64,000 nt of DNA from Yamagishiella unicocca (GCA_003116995.1 BDSL01000002.1:1944001-2008000); one strand, 5' to 3'. Numbered from the stretch's first letter, positions 1 through 12,360 are shown. Numbers and translations are program-made. Notes: generated by a model not told the origin, from the sequence alone.

Positions 1-148
1 CTGCATGCATGCAGCGATCCGCCCCGTAAGGGTTGCGTCTGCTCACATCCATGCTTGTAAATGCATCATACTGGTAGTTCGCTTGTGGCAAACACGGTCG
101 CCGCCACTGCAGCCCTCACAAGTGCTTGTGCTCTGGTCCCTTCCACAG

Positions 149-2257
149 ATCCTGCAAGCGATGTCGCCTCTCAGCTCCCTAGCCGGCAGCGCCGCCAGCC
201 TGCTGCCGGACTCATCCCGGGCTGTCTTTGCGGACGCAGCGGAGATTGCCATAGATGCGCTGCGCACCGGCACCGACGTCGTAAGCGCCAGCTCCCTGAA
301 CGACATCTGCCGCCTCTTGGGCGTTTCTCTTCCACAGAACAGCGGAGACACACCATCTGGAGGCATTAACGACGCAGCAAACAGGGAGGCCAGCGCAGAT
401 GTTTCGTCTGAGACCACAGCTGCACGCGTGTCGCTTGCTGACTTGACCACCCTTGGGGGTCAGCTGGGTGCCATGCTAGGGCGCCAGGCTATTCCCGGGG
501 GTGGTTACGTCTCTGCCGGTGACCAGGGGATGTACGTGGCCGCAGCGGTGATGCCTGACTCTGCAGCAGTGCTGACCTGGGGACAGGTCATGCTGCAGGC
601 CGGGCCGACTGCAGGCTCAGCCACTTCCACCGGCGGCGCGGCTGCGAAGCTAGCAACGGGCGAGGGCGGAGTATTTCGGCAGCTGCGTGTTGTGGCCGAT
701 GAGGCAAAGGGTGGTCGAAGGCTAGCAGCCAGTACTACCATCAGCGATGCAGAAGCACAGCTAACGGTCATCGGTGAAACCGCGGTTAGCGCAGTGGGCT
801 ATACCGTCATCCTTCAGTTCGCCCCAGACTCGAATGCAGCCGTGTCGCTAGCGCTCAAGGGCTTGATGGACTCCTCGATGACCGTGCTAGGGGGCTTGAG
901 CACGATTACATGGCAGGCACCGTCGACGGCCACTACGTCTACTGCTTCGGTGCCTGTTCTCGGCGGGGATAGCCACATCCTGCTCAACATTCCCGTTACG
1001 GACTACAACACAGACAGGAGTACAGCATGCGTTTTATACGATACAACCACAAGCACTCTAGTGGAGCAGGCCGACGCGTTTGTGTCGTACAACTCCACCA
1101 CTGGGCGCGTCACTTGCCGGGTTACCGATCTGGGCAGCTTCGTGGTAGTGCAGGGCGCTCTGCTGCAATCACCGCCGCCGCCTTCACCGCCTCCTGAGGA
1201 AGTCATAGTCGTAGCATCGCAGCCGCCACCACCTGAGGCCATGCGGACCATGTTCCTCACCCTGACCTTCAGCCTTCCTTCTGGGAAGTTGACATCAAGG
1301 GAGCAGCAGGACTCATTCCGCTCGCAGCTGCAGGTGGCCCTCGCCCAGATCTACAAGGTGGGTAGGCCGCAATCACAAGCACCGTCCGGTGATGGATATG
1401 CGCAGCATTGCAGTGTACAGGCACGGACTCAGAATTTATTGCTTGGGTGCGGCGCCTAGTGAATCGTGACGTGACATGACGCAAGTGAGGGCCTGCACTG
1501 CGTGTTCTCTGCCTCGCAAGCTGCAACATCCCATTGTAAAGACGTGCTGGTGATGGTCTATGGCGCCTTACTGCTCTTCTCCTCCCCCCTTTGCGATGAG
1601 CCACAGATTGGATTGGCAAACGTGAAAATTGGCTTCGTCGGAGACTGCGCCGTCGGCGTCAAGTGCTCGCGAAGAGCTCTTGCGGCGAGCGATGGCAGCA
1701 GCATCCAAACCCTGGCGGAGATGACCGTGCCTGCTTCTCGGCCCGACGATGGAGGCGCACCAGCCGGCTTCGAGGCAAACCCGCTTTCGCTGCTGCCCAG
1801 CGACTTTATCAACCAGTTCGGCATCACGGGCGTCTCTCTTGTGCGTGGCACGACTAACGCCGCTGCAAGCACCCCAGCGCCTGAAGTTGAAACTAAGAAG
1901 AAGGTACCAATCGGAGTCATTGTGGGAGCCTCGGTGGGCGGCGCTGTCGCCCTCATCGTCATCATTGCTGTTATCCTGTTGGTAGTCGTGCGGCGCAGAA
2001 GCCGCGTCCAAGAGGCCCCCATCGTCAACGAGTCTACTGACGTGCGCCCGGTTTCAGCTGGGCCGGCTGGCAGGGTCAACTCAACTCCTGTGGCTCCAGT
2101 CGCTGGTGTGCAACCGGACGGCGGCAATCAGTTACAGTCGCCGGCTGTTGTCATCGTGAGGCCGGCAAGCAGGGGCGCTGCATTTGGAGGGCCTGAAGGT
2201 CCTGCTGCGAGTCCCGCAAGGCAGGATAGCGGCAGGGGCGCGTCAGCCTGGACTTAA
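149..2257 (+). CDS. Single-pass membrane protein with GPS-like segment (5' incomplete)
   Basis: Two coding segments are visible, 149-1357 and 1607-2257, joined by a phase-0 intron (GT at 1358, AG at 1605-1606). An acceptor at 141-148 suggests another intron upstream, so the protein begins outside the window. The visible part has a Ser/Ala-rich extracellular region. It then has a Cys-containing stretch around 1020-1140 ending in DLGSFVVV, which resembles the GPS/GAIN type of segment. A short Pro-rich linker (PPPPSPPP) follows, then a strongly hydrophobic helix near 1900-1990 (IGVIVGASVGG onward), a basic stop-transfer RRRSR, and a low-complexity cytoplasmic tail. This layout fits an algal surface receptor or adhesion-type protein; the specific function is unknown. 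A TGTAA candidate polyadenylation signal lies at 2329-2333. Confidence 0.6.
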
Positions 2258-3833
2258 TGGGCGGCGCGTTTACTTTCATGCCTCATGAGGTGAGATATCC
2301 TTGACTGGCGTCCCTCTGCTGAGCGAGGTGTAATCGAGTAATGTGTGTAATGTGTGGACATGCACAGTTCACTGCTCGGCGGTCGATCAGCGACGAAATG
2401 GCCCAGCGGCAGCTTATCCCGACACCGGCAGGGAAAAACGGTTTTGCTCATCACGACGCTTCAATTCATTACCCATGTGTGGTTCTTTTCACGGCAGAAG
2501 GGGCTTGATTCCAGACGATGGTCAGAGCTAAGCAACCGAGCCTCCGGCTGCTGAAAAGCCGCGGCTGTAGGAAGCCATGTTTTGGCTGGACGTTTTGTTG
2601 CGATCATGGCGGCAGTGTGTGCTCATGCTGACGTCCAAGCCGGCCCGCACGCCTCATGGTATCGTTGATGATGCGAGTGAGAAGCATTCGCACTGCTAAG
2701 CGCCAGGCTTTGTACTTATCTCGCTAAAATGGCTTGCTCTAAAGCGCTTTGGAGCTTCCTGACGATAGGGCGTCACATGCAGGGGTGTGAAGCATATGCA
2801 GAGGCCACTATGGGCCCAACCGTTTACGCCTGCGAAGGCTGAATGAGCGGCAAACAACGGTCCGACGAGACGAGGCAGATATGCGATCAGGGATGCGCTG
2901 TATTGAAGCGTGTACGTCGGTCGCGTTCTGGCGTTGCCTGGGGCCTGGCATTAATGGTATGAGTTGTTTTAGGTGGATGGACAGCAGTCTGCAGGTCTGC
3001 ACATGCATGGCGCCTACGGTATCGCATCTTGCGTATTTGTCTTAGCCATCGTGTCTGTCCCTATTTTCGTTTGGGCTTTTTATCACCTAGCTCCCGGAAA
3101 GGACCATGCCGCCTTTAGGGATGGTTGCTTCACGTGACCGTCTAGCCCTTTTGCATGCACGAGTTGAGTGAGGGCCCCCCCTTTAGCATCGATCTGTCTG
3201 AGCGCCATGCTGTCATGCACTTCACTGAGGTGCATGGCACTGCATTAGCGTACGCATCACCGCGTCATCCGTTCATGCCCTACTCCCGTGAGCCGCCTTT
3301 TCTTACATTCATTCGGCGCTCTGAAGCCGTTGCGTCGAACTATTAGCCTTGATTGTGCAAAAAGCTCAGTGTGACGTTTCTTCATGGCGCATTTATGAAT
3401 GTGGGTGTATACCGTTATGAACTGCTTTTGCGTTCCGAATGCAAGCTATTTTAGAGAGTGCTTGATGGACTCGTTGCCAGGATTGATGTACGTACCGTTA
3501 TAAGTTGTTGGTTGCTACAGCAAGACTGCTGCGGCGGCAGGTTGTCTAGCCACACAACGATTGACGTCTGATGGTATCGGCCTCTCATTGGTGAAATCTA
3601 GCAGTACCGACTATCCTGCAGCAAGGATCTAGTCGATAAAAAGAGAAAGTGGATCATTCATCCGCTGGCATGGCTGCCCGGCCTGTTGGGGACCATTCAA
3701 CAGGGTCTGGGTGTTTTGCCTCTTCGGAGCCATCGGTTTCCTTTCGTTTCCAGTGCCAGGTGATTCCTGACCCATTGTAACAAGTAGTAATAAGTGGCGC
3801 AGGTATGACGGCAGCGTTAGGTTCCTTGCGCAC
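2258..3833. other. Gene-poor stretch after the membrane protein gene
   Basis: Apart from the presumed 3' untranslated region (TGTAA at 2329-2333 and again at 2346-2350) I see no convincing coding exon. The open frames here are short, lack codon bias and have no splice partners. A weak copy of the dispersed repeat described below sits near 3768-3800. Confidence 0.5.
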
Positions 3834-4104
3834 CTTTTCTGTACGATAAAACATTAATGGAGCACGCCAAGGCGAGGAGGCGCTGCACCACCTCCACGAC
3901 AGCCGGACTAGCCAGCACTCCGAGGACGCCGTCGTCACCATTGGCTGCGTCGGGGGCCCTATGGCCCCATCGGGATGCTGGACACGCTGCTGGAGGTAGG
4001 CGCTTACGATTGAGGAGCTGCCCAATCTGCGCCGCCAACATGGGGAGCGCGGACGGATCGAAGATGCCGAGGACGTTGGCCCATAGCTTCGGGGGCGGGG
4101 TGAG
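3834..4104 (-). pseudogene. Two phase-compatible exons of an unrecognised gene, probable remnant
   Basis: On the minus strand an open frame from about 4104 down to 4008 reads PPKLWANVLGIFDPSALP and onward. It ends at a GT donor (4007-4006). An exon 3944-3834 follows a CAG acceptor and continues in the matching phase (1 to 2), encoding a hydrophobic, Val/Leu-rich segment (VVEVVQRLLALACS), then another GT donor at 3833. The splice-phase agreement suggests real exons. However, I find no start, no stop exon and no upstream exon: a copy of the dispersed repeat (4116-4153) lies directly upstream and another weak one directly downstream. I therefore read it as a gene fragment broken by repeats. The family is not recognised. 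Confidence 0.3.
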
Positions 4105-4115
4105 CCCGCGCGGCC

Positions 4116-4153
4116 CAGGTTGTTGTAACGGTTACAGTGGCCCAGGTAATCGT
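4116..4153 (-). repeat. Dispersed short repeat, copy
   Basis: Reverse-strand copy of the family whose core is CCCACTGTAACCGTTAC followed by AACAAC. It contains the complete CACTGTAACCGTTACAACAAC core with a slightly altered start. Confidence 0.5.
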
Positions 4154-4515
4154 GGCGCTACCAGCCGTCACCGCTGCGCTGCCGTACCAAGAGTTCCAGC
4201 ACTCATCAAAGGACCTATGCCCAGCAGCTGGCGTCCGCGATACGCTACACACGTACGGCATAGCCTGTTCAGCGGCGGAGCAACGACTGCCATCGCCAAC
4301 GGCGCTAGCTAACCGCACTGCTGTTTCTTCAAAAGCTAGGCTGGAAGAGAGGAATCGGGTTTCGAGCTGAATCAAAGGCTAAAACAAGGCAGGATTGACG
4401 CCCAAATAGTTTTGGTATTGCTGGCTGGTTCCAAAATTTATTTAGGCTAACGACCTAGACGACTTGACACGCCCCGTGTTAGTAGTAGTACTTGTTAAAT
4501 GGCTCTACCTTTTAA

Positions 4516-4556
4516 GGTCTGGAGCCCACTGTAACGATTACAACAACTTGTTAAAG
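4516..4556 (+). repeat. Dispersed short repeat, copy
   Basis: Forward copy: GGTCTGGAGCCCACTGTAAC, then GATTACAACAACTTG. It matches the copies at 10430-10500 and 62388-62427. Confidence 0.5.
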
Positions 4557-5139
4557 TGGCAGCAGTAGCTCTACACGTGGCGTCCACGACATGCCAGGAC
4601 TGCCGTGGGGCGGGGACTGATCTTTACATCAATCCCAGATGTGATCTGGTACGTGCGAACATGTCCTACGAAGGTTGACGGTATCCATATGCGATCAACA
4701 CGAATGATGGAGAGTGCAGACAGGTGAAAACATGATCATTTCCGTGTCTCATTTATATACACAATACAATAAACACATGCACACATGTGCGCGGTTGCGC
4801 CCCATGTCCAGCAGAGGAAAGGGCTAAAGCCACGCTCTAAAACAGCTAGAATACATAAGGGCATTAACGAGTAGTACATGTAACTATGAACGAATTATTT
4901 CTATGATTTACGAAGGGAGCAAGTGAGGGCGTCGGCAGCTAGGAAGGGTACACAGCAGCAGTCCGCCGTCGTGTCTACCATCAGGTGCATATCTTCCATC
5001 ACTCGATAGGGGCAGCAAACCGAAAGGACGTACACGACTGCTTCCTTCGTACACAATACGTCTGCCATGCATACAATCTGTTACCTACCAACCGCAAACC
5101 GTGTGGGCAGAGGGGTGACGACAGCGGACACTATCAGTG
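4557..5139. other. Gene-poor stretch
   Basis: AT-richer DNA with no coding exon I can support. Open frames are short and lack family resemblance. Confidence 0.4.
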
Positions 5140-5216
5140 TCAGGCGATGCGCCCGATGGCTATACTTCTGGTCTGGGGCCCGCTGCAACAGTCTCTACTA
5201 CTATTATGGTGCTGCA
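5140..5216 (+). repeat. Dispersed short repeat, longer copy
   Basis: It begins with GTGTCAGGCGATGCGCCCGA. It ends with a diverged core (GGTCTGGGGCCCGCTGCAAC followed by AGTCTCTACTAC). The upstream CAGGCGATG(C/T)GCCCGATGG block is shared with the copies at 10430 and 10905. Confidence 0.5.
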
Positions 5217-5400
5217 TGCAGTATAACCCACGCGCTACAGCCTGGCTAACAGCATGAAAACCCAGTGGAAGGCATGCCGCTGCGAAGTATTTGAAAAAAC
5301 AAATATGTAAACGCCGTCGCCGTTTACGTTTAGAAGGCCAAAGCTAGGCTAGCCAGCCACCGCTACGTATGTACTACTACTGTAATGTGCATCCTCCTTA

Positions 5401-8400
5401 TCAGGCCGGCGGGCACTCCGGGTACCTTGCGGGGCACGCCCCCGGCGGATTCACCGTTCCCGGGCAGGTCCACCGAACCACGGCCATGCAGCCCTCGTCC
5501 TCGTGCGGCAGCACATGGCAGTGGAAGACGCTAACCCTCTCCTCGCACGGCGCTGCTGCTGGGGGATTCTGCGGGTCGGCGCCGTCACCGGGGATGCACT
5601 TACACAGGTCTTTGGCGCGGGGCGGAACTGGGTCGGCGAAGTTGGTCGCGAGCCACTGGATGGTCGTCTCGTCACAGACCGTGACGTTTGAGCCGCAAAC
5701 GCCGCCGCCGCTGCCCTCACTGGGCCAGGAGCAGCCGGTCTGGCAAGTTGGCAGGTACACGCTGTCGGCCCAGTCGCCCACCTGACATCAGCAGCGAGCA
5801 GCCGCGGCGAAGTGCGGCGAGCGAGGCGGGGGAAAAATTGTCAGGTAGTTCGACGAGTAGGTAGGTGCCAGCTTTACTTTGCAGACAGCGGAGGCGGATG
5901 GGGACCTTCCAAAGGAAGAGGTGCCAATAAGGTACGAGACAGGTTTGCCAGCAAGGCCGTGCGTTTGCGCTAACTTCTCCTCTCGTATGAACGACCCTCG
6001 GAACCAGGCCTCCAGAGCAGTGATCTACCTGCTCATCTAGCCTCTCCCTATCTAGCCACTTCCTATCTAGCCACTACTCCCCATCTAGCCACGCCGCACG
6101 CGACATGCCTGCCAGGTGTTTGTGACGCTCAACGCGCACTGGGGCAGCTTGGTGAGGCGGACTGGCGTCTCATGCAAGTGGAAGGGATGGAAGGTGATAT
6201 CCCGGATGTTCCAGATCTGTTGGGTGCCCTGTTCTACAAACGCTGTTGCCTCCGGAAAGAGCTTGTTGTTGACGGAGCAGAACCCGCCTGCAGCCGCAGG
6301 CAGTTTGATGTATGGGAGGGTGCACGGGGAGCACGACAGGTACGGGAAGCATTCCTATTTTTTTCGTTGGATTTAGAGGCGATCTCGTTGTAGGAGTGGC
6401 TGCTACAGCGGGCCCTAGATTTTCATGCGGCCGCCACGTGCATTCATCGTGTGGAAGGCGATTTCCACGGCCCGACGCAAGGCGAATTTGTGTTCTCAAC
6501 GTTGGTTCCCTGCCCCGTCTCACCGAAGAACTGGTTCATGAAGGAAAAGCACTGCGTGGGCGCAGGTGGTTTCGGGAATGCCTCGTAGTCCAGGTAGGAG
6601 ATGCGGTGCAGCCTGTGCAGTGGCGAGCGGGGGGTGTCAACGAAACGGAGGGCAGAGCGGCCGGCTGCGGGCCAGCAACACACGCAACAGCAGTCCTGCC
6701 TTTCGGCCCGGAGCCCACTGTAATAAGTACTACGACAGCAGTCACTGCGAATACCGCAGAAGACGTCCTCTTGTGACAGCGAAATGCGTCCTCTAGTAAT
6801 GAGAGCAGTCGCTGCGAAGGAAGCCCCCAGTCGCTGCGAAGGACGTCCCCTAGTCGCAGCGTGACGGCGATTTGATTGGTGAAACTAGGGGTTGCAGCGA
6901 CGCTACGCACGTGCACCCCATTCCAATCTTGACGGTATCGGGTACGGCGCCCAGCAACGTATCCAATGAAAACGTATCGCTGATGAAGAGCCAGCCATGC
7001 TGGGGGAAAATTCGCGCGCCATTAGCAGCGCTTCCCGAATCCGGGCGTACGTCAAGCCAACGCTGCAATTTCGCTGGCTAGGCCCACACGAACCTGGTCT
7101 TGCAGATGTTGTTGGCGAAGTCCGCCTGGCCCTTCTTGCCAGGTGGCAGGGGGCCCACCTGGACCACTGCCAGGACGGCGGCGTCCAACTCGAAGTCGCC
7201 GTGCAGGTTGTTGGCGGAGCGCAGGGTTGCGACGTCGTTGGCGGGCGGGTCGCCGAACAGCTCGCAGTGCGTTGCCTTGCAGGCTGCAGGGTGCAGGGTG
7301 CGATGTACGCGGCACGAACGGTGAGGGGCGGGGCTGTATCAGGAAAGGCGACAGGACGGGCGAGGCCTCCAAAGGACGAGCGGCAGGGCTCACGCAAAAT
7401 GCGCGTGAGCAACGCAGGAATGCCGCACAAGTGCGGCAGAACGGCCGCGTCCGGTGCTCAGCGCCGACAAGGCAAAGATGGCGCCGTGGCGGCTAGCTGC
7501 TGGCCCCAAGGACGCGTGTAACTTCCTGTCCGCAACCATCGCGCATCACAAAATTGCTGAGCAAGGCTTTCGCACTTATCGTGAAAGGTACGTGCACAGC
7601 CGCTGGATGATGAGTTGGGGTGAGATGGCGTTGGCTGGGGGGTTATGCTCACCGTCAGTGTTCGTGTGGAACGGCCCGGCGCCGGAAGCCAGCACGTAGA
7701 GGCCCGGTTTGTCACACTTGATGAGCACGTCAGCCCGGTTTGCTGGACCCAAGATGATGTCGCTGGTGTTCACCAGGCTGCCAGCAGGCCGGGAGCGCAG
7801 CGGGCGGGGGACTCTGGGGAGTGGTACACCGTCGCGGCCAAGCAGCCAGAATCTGAAAGCAAGGCGCAGGCACGCACAGCGGTTGTCAGCGGACAGTTAG
7901 GAGGCGATAGTCCCCGCAAGACCGCCCACATAAATGTCGTACCGCCACACGCGGTCCCAGGTCTCAGCGTACCAGCTGACAAGCATTGGTCTTCTTTGGA
8001 GTAGTGTCCATCCGCGTGCGGCAGTGCACGCCCCGGGCCCTTCCCATCCTGCCTGCCTAATTATGGCATTTTGCGCAACCCCCCGACTGCAGGACTCACT
8101 TGCAGGAGTCTACAAGCGTCAACGTGCCGTCGTCGTTGACCTGGGACGTTGGATTGCAGGGAACGTGTCGCGCGTGGGTGGTGATCAGGCGCGGCGGGGT
8201 ATGTAGCGAAGGTAGAGCCATCGGGCATTTCCATTGCTAAGAGACGCTGGAAGTGTGCGGGGGAAACACGCAGATGCATGCGGGCCGCCCACAGTAGTAT
8301 GCACCGATGCACGCAGATCCCTACACCGTATCGACAGCAATACATTCCCCCATCAGCTTTGAAGCGAGTGGCGTTGGAAAGGGCGCTTGCTGTATGGATC

Positions 8401-11400
8401 GGGGGCGCTGCACTGGCCTGCGTGCTTACCTGCTGGATGGTGAGGTCCAGCCACTTCATGGTCATCGTGTTCAACAGCTGCCAGCGGGCGTACCTGACGA
8501 TCCATGACAGCGCCGCATTACGTACGCAATAAATGGAATGCATGTGCGTGTGAGGCCGGGTTCGGTGTCGCACGAATGACTCCACCAAGCACGGGACGGG
8601 AAACAAGTATCATGACCACGTTTCAGTTATGGGTGCTACACTGGTAGTTAATTCAGTTCGGGCCACATCTTATTGGATCGTACCCGTAGACCTGCACTCA
8701 CGTCTGCGCAGTTATTGTGACCGTGGGCTGGAACGCGCCGTTGACGAGGGCCCAGTCGCGGCCAGCGGCGTTGTTGAACAAAGGCCGGCTGTCGCCGTCG
8801 ATGTTTTCGTACAGCAGCTGGCTGGCCAGGTCCGGGCCACTGGAGAGGCCCAGGAAACTGCAACACCAGGGGGAGTTGAAGCCGAGGGAAAGAGGCGGTG
8901 GGAGAGGTGGAGGAGAGGTCTGGACAATACCGCATGACACAAGGGAAGGCGGTGGAATGGGGTTAGCCGGTAGCCGAGCGAATCGCGATGGTCGTGTGCA
9001 ACAATACATGATGGTCGTGTGCAACAATACATGATGGTCGCGCACAGCGATAGATGCAAGGCGGTTTGGGTAAATACTGGGTGCGTTCATCGTGTCAAAT
9101 CGGGTCGAGTCGCTATGCCTCAGATCAGGTCGGCGGCGCGGCGGGCCATGTGCGCTTAGTTCCTTGCGGTGCGCCGTCTTAGTTTACCGTCAGCACACTA
9201 CCTCGGTCGACTGTTTTTTTCTCCTTCCTGCGTCTCTTTCAGTGTCGGGCGCTGCGCCCAACGGCTCTACCTTCTGGTGAGGGGCCAACTGCTACTACCA
9301 GGCTCGCGGCCTTCACCGTGTCCCAGCCGACTCACGCGATGCTATCATCGTCGGGAACCATGGAATTGGTTTGGTTCCGGAACCAGATGCCGTAGAACTG
9401 CAGGATCGTGCTGTCTTCTAAAGGCATAGTCTGGAGGATCTGCGGCAACAAGAGCGGGACAGATGGCGGGGCGATTGATGGTCATGCGCGATGGCCAAAG
9501 TGTGGATTGTGTTGGCGCGTTTGCGCGACGCCGTCCGTTTCGAGCGTCGTGCTATTTAGTCATGCGGGGTCTGCCCGTAGCTCTGGAAGAGGCGCCCCCG
9601 TAAACTGAATTGCGAGAGGCCAGGCGAGAGTCGCGTTGCTTGATTCGGATTCTGCCGTGGCGCTTTCCTTCATCCCTCAGTTGTCACATCGATAGTCAGT
9701 TGTTTTTCAGTTGTACACATACGGCATCTGCAAACGAGCAAAGCCACACGCTCTAGATTCCTGCGACGGTGATTCCCATGTCCAGCGCATGCCCTAGCCT
9801 CCCATGACATGTATTCCCATGACGATAGCATGCCGTTGTCTCCCGCGCACAACTAAGTGGCTAGTTTCTAGATGTGCCGGTTGGCGAGGAGGCGGGAATG
9901 AACGTACGTCCTGAAAGCGATCGCACTCCTTCTTGTTCCGTCCTCCGTTAGCGTTGTACAGGTCCCGCAGGCCCCCAGGCAGCGACGACTCGGGCACGAT
10001 CAGCGGGGCGCCGGACGTGGGAGTTTGAATCCCCACGGAGCCGTGCTGGTGGGGGTGGTACCTGTCGGGCAGCCATTAAAGAAAGCGCGCGATGTGGGAG
10101 GAATTGAGCGCCGGAAGCAAGGAACGCAGTCGGGTGAGCGCAACTAGCCGCCATGGGCAGCGTTGTTTTGTTTGCATTATCAGGTGCTGCAAGTGGTACA
10201 GGGCCCACGGGAGTGTGCTGTATATACACAAGGGTGGCGCGAGCCGCGTAGCATCCCTAGAAGGCGCATAGCTGATGGGCCTCCGTCCGCAAGCAAAGGC
10301 TGCTCCACGTCAGCGGGGCTACTCCTCTTCTCGTTCGTCAAATCGGCGGTCAGCGATACGATCGATGGTCGCCCATTGCCAGCTCCATCTTGGCCAGGAG
10401 CCCACCGCAATATCGACTGCCTCTGTGCCAGGCGATGTGCCCGATGGTTCTGCCTCTTGGTCTGGAACCCACTATAACCGTTCCAACAACAACCATACCA
10501 ACCAACATGACACGCAGCCACCCACGCGAGCACGCACCATCCCATGCCCGGGACCGAGGCCCGCAGCGGGTACGTGTATTTGAGCGTGGCACCAGGGTGC
10601 TGCCGTACGCCGTACTGGAAAGTGTCGTTTGTTACGGTGCCGTTTGCGAGGGGGCGATCGATGACATACACGTTGTCGCCCTTGACGGCGCACATCTGCT
10701 CGGAGGATATCTCGGGGTCGCAGTAGTATTCAAGCAAGTCGGGATCGGGGCCTGGAAAGCCGGCGGTCGGTTGTCCTGGCTCGCATATGTTTACAATGTC
10801 GTTAGCGCCCGGGTCAACCTGTGGGGGTCGCATAGGCCATTGGGGTGAGCACAAACAGATGTGGCCGAGTTCCAATGTATGCAGTTCGTAGTATTATTCG
10901 TTGTTTGTAACAGTTACTACTACGAGAAGTAGGCAGTACTACTCGTTACCGTGGGCTCCAGATTTTCTAAAGTAGAATCCCCATCGGGCGCATCGCCTGA
11001 CACTGAAAGAGGCAAAGGAAGCAGGAAACCCGACGGCTCCCAATAGGCAAACCACCCAGACATGCATGTACTAGGTGAGCACCTCAGACAGCCTCGGCAC
11101 ACACTTGGGGACGTGTCTCTGGCTGGGCTCGTTATCTGAGCACCGGTGATTCCGAACCCAAGCGGGGAGACATGGTGAGCAGCAAGCATCACACCACTTT
11201 AGCAATTACTGATACTAATTGGCGCAAGAAGTGGACGAGGGGCAGCGGAGCGGAGGGACAAGAACTCGCGCAGCGCGTGCAGCCGAGGGGTTCAATGCAG
11301 GGGGACAGCGCGCATCCTTCGCACGGCATCTAAGCGCGTGCATCTAAGGACTGCACGGCCGGCCGCACCTTGAGACCGTGGGTGTGTAGATTGGTCCACT

Positions 11401-12261
11401 GGAAGTCCTTGGGGCCGTTGACGATGTCGGGTGGCCCGGGGCAGGAGTGGAACGCCTGGAAGGGCAGCCTGCCAAGGCCGGGAGGTGGAGGTCCAGGTGT
11501 TTGGCCCCCCAGTGTTGCCGCCCTATTGTTGACCCCCAATGTTGCGGCACGAGCGAGCAGCTGGCTGCATCGGGCGCTTAAGGCGGTTTTGGAGTGGGCG
11601 TGTGCCAGATTAGGCGAAAGTACGGTGGGCAGGGTTTCGCCATATCCTTATTGGTTGTTGAGCTCGTTCTATTGCTTACTGGTTTGTGAGCTCGATGGAA
11701 AAATCGCTGCAGATGGAGTCCAGGATGAGCGCGGGCGCCTGCAGCTCGCAGCGGTTGACGCCCGGCACCACGTAGCGAGGCGTGTTGAAAGAGAGGTAGT
11801 TCTGGTCGTCCAGCCAAATCTGCGGTGCGGAGGACATGACACACGCGTCCTCGAGAGCGACAGTCGCGGTCGATGCAAGGAAGCTCAGGCAAGGAAGCTC
11901 GGGCACTGAGCATACGGTTGCCTTGGCCGGAGGCTCGTGGAAGCATCTCCGAAGTAGCTGGCGTGGCAGGAATTGACATGGCAGTGGAAGCACGTGCTCG
12001 TATGGAGCATGCGAGCGAGACAAGTGAGCTCGGCGGCCTCGCCGTCCGGTCGTCGCGACTTACCGACATGTTCACAGCCTCAACCACAACTGACGCGGAG
12101 CCGTTGGCCGGAATGTGCAGGCGAGGCACGTATGGCAGCAGCGGAGGTCGGATGGGCACCCGGAGGGGCTCCGGTGCGCTGACGGCGGTGGCGCGCCTCA
12201 CAACGGCCAGCACCAACAGGGAAACGAGCCCGCGACATATCGCTGAGCCGCGTGGATGCAT
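5401..12261 (-). CDS. Secreted multicopper oxidase (laccase/bilirubin oxidase-like)
   Basis: Predicted copper enzyme that oxidises phenolic or metal substrates with reduction of O2 to water. I traced 15 phase-consistent exons: 12261-12064, 11819-11680, 11468-11369, 10818-10538, 10061-9908, 9430-9336, 8857-8702, 8493-8430, 8140-8100, 7852-7653, 7283-7090, 6999-6917, 6612-6524, 6287-6109 and 5781-5401. They give 784 residues. The start has a signal peptide (GLVSLLVLAVV). The copper motifs are in order: LHTHG (about 140-144), YHPHQHG (241-247), HPFHLH (632-637) and HCHVLPHEDEGCM (745-757). Intron 14 uses a GC donor. The last motif has Cys at the usual axial position, followed by Met. An optional extra exon (7975-7943) is also phase-compatible. 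The substrate cannot be told from sequence; ferroxidase or phenol oxidase are both possible. Confidence 0.85.
6030..6093. repeat. Short tandem repeat in oxidase intron 14
   Basis: Four imperfect repeats of (C/T)ATCTAGCCAC separated by short pyrimidine stretches. They lie just inside the intron that starts with a GC donor. Confidence 0.5.
6700..6745 (+). repeat. Dispersed short repeat, copy in an oxidase intron
   Basis: Diverged core CGGAGCCCACTGTAATAAG, then TACTACGACAGC. It lies in the intron between the exons ending at 6917 and starting at 6612. Confidence 0.45.
8987..9040. repeat. 23-bp tandem repeat, about 2.3 units
   Basis: The unit beginning GATGGTCGTGTGCAACAATA occurs at 8987 and 9010, with a partial third copy at 9033. 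It lies in an oxidase intron. Confidence 0.7.
10430..10500 (+). repeat. Dispersed short repeat, well-preserved copy
   Basis: Contains the GCCAGGCGATGTGCCCGATG block, then a Cys/Thr-rich pyrimidine spacer, then GGTCTGGAACCCACTATAAC and CGTTCCAACAACAACC. It lies in the oxidase intron after exon 4. Confidence 0.55.
10905..11012 (-). repeat. Dispersed short repeat, reverse copy with insertion
   Basis: On the minus strand it reads CAGTGTCAGGCGATGCGCCC, then TCTGGAGCCCACGGTAACGA, a roughly 20-base insertion, then GTAACTGTTACAAACAAC. It lies in the oxidase intron between exons 3 and 4. Confidence 0.5.
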
Positions 12262-12360
12262 GGTGGGCTTCTGCGCCTGCTGCTGCTGGTTCCTGATGCT
12301 GCTTCGTTGCAGCAGTGACCGGGAAATCGCCAGGTATCTAAAATGGATCTGCGCGAGGGG

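Noticed and set aside
7943..7975. Extra oxidase exon encoding WYAETWDRVW
   Set aside because: Phase-compatible at both ends, but direct joining of the flanking exons gives the more family-like sequence SCKFWLLGRDGV; kept only as an alternative.
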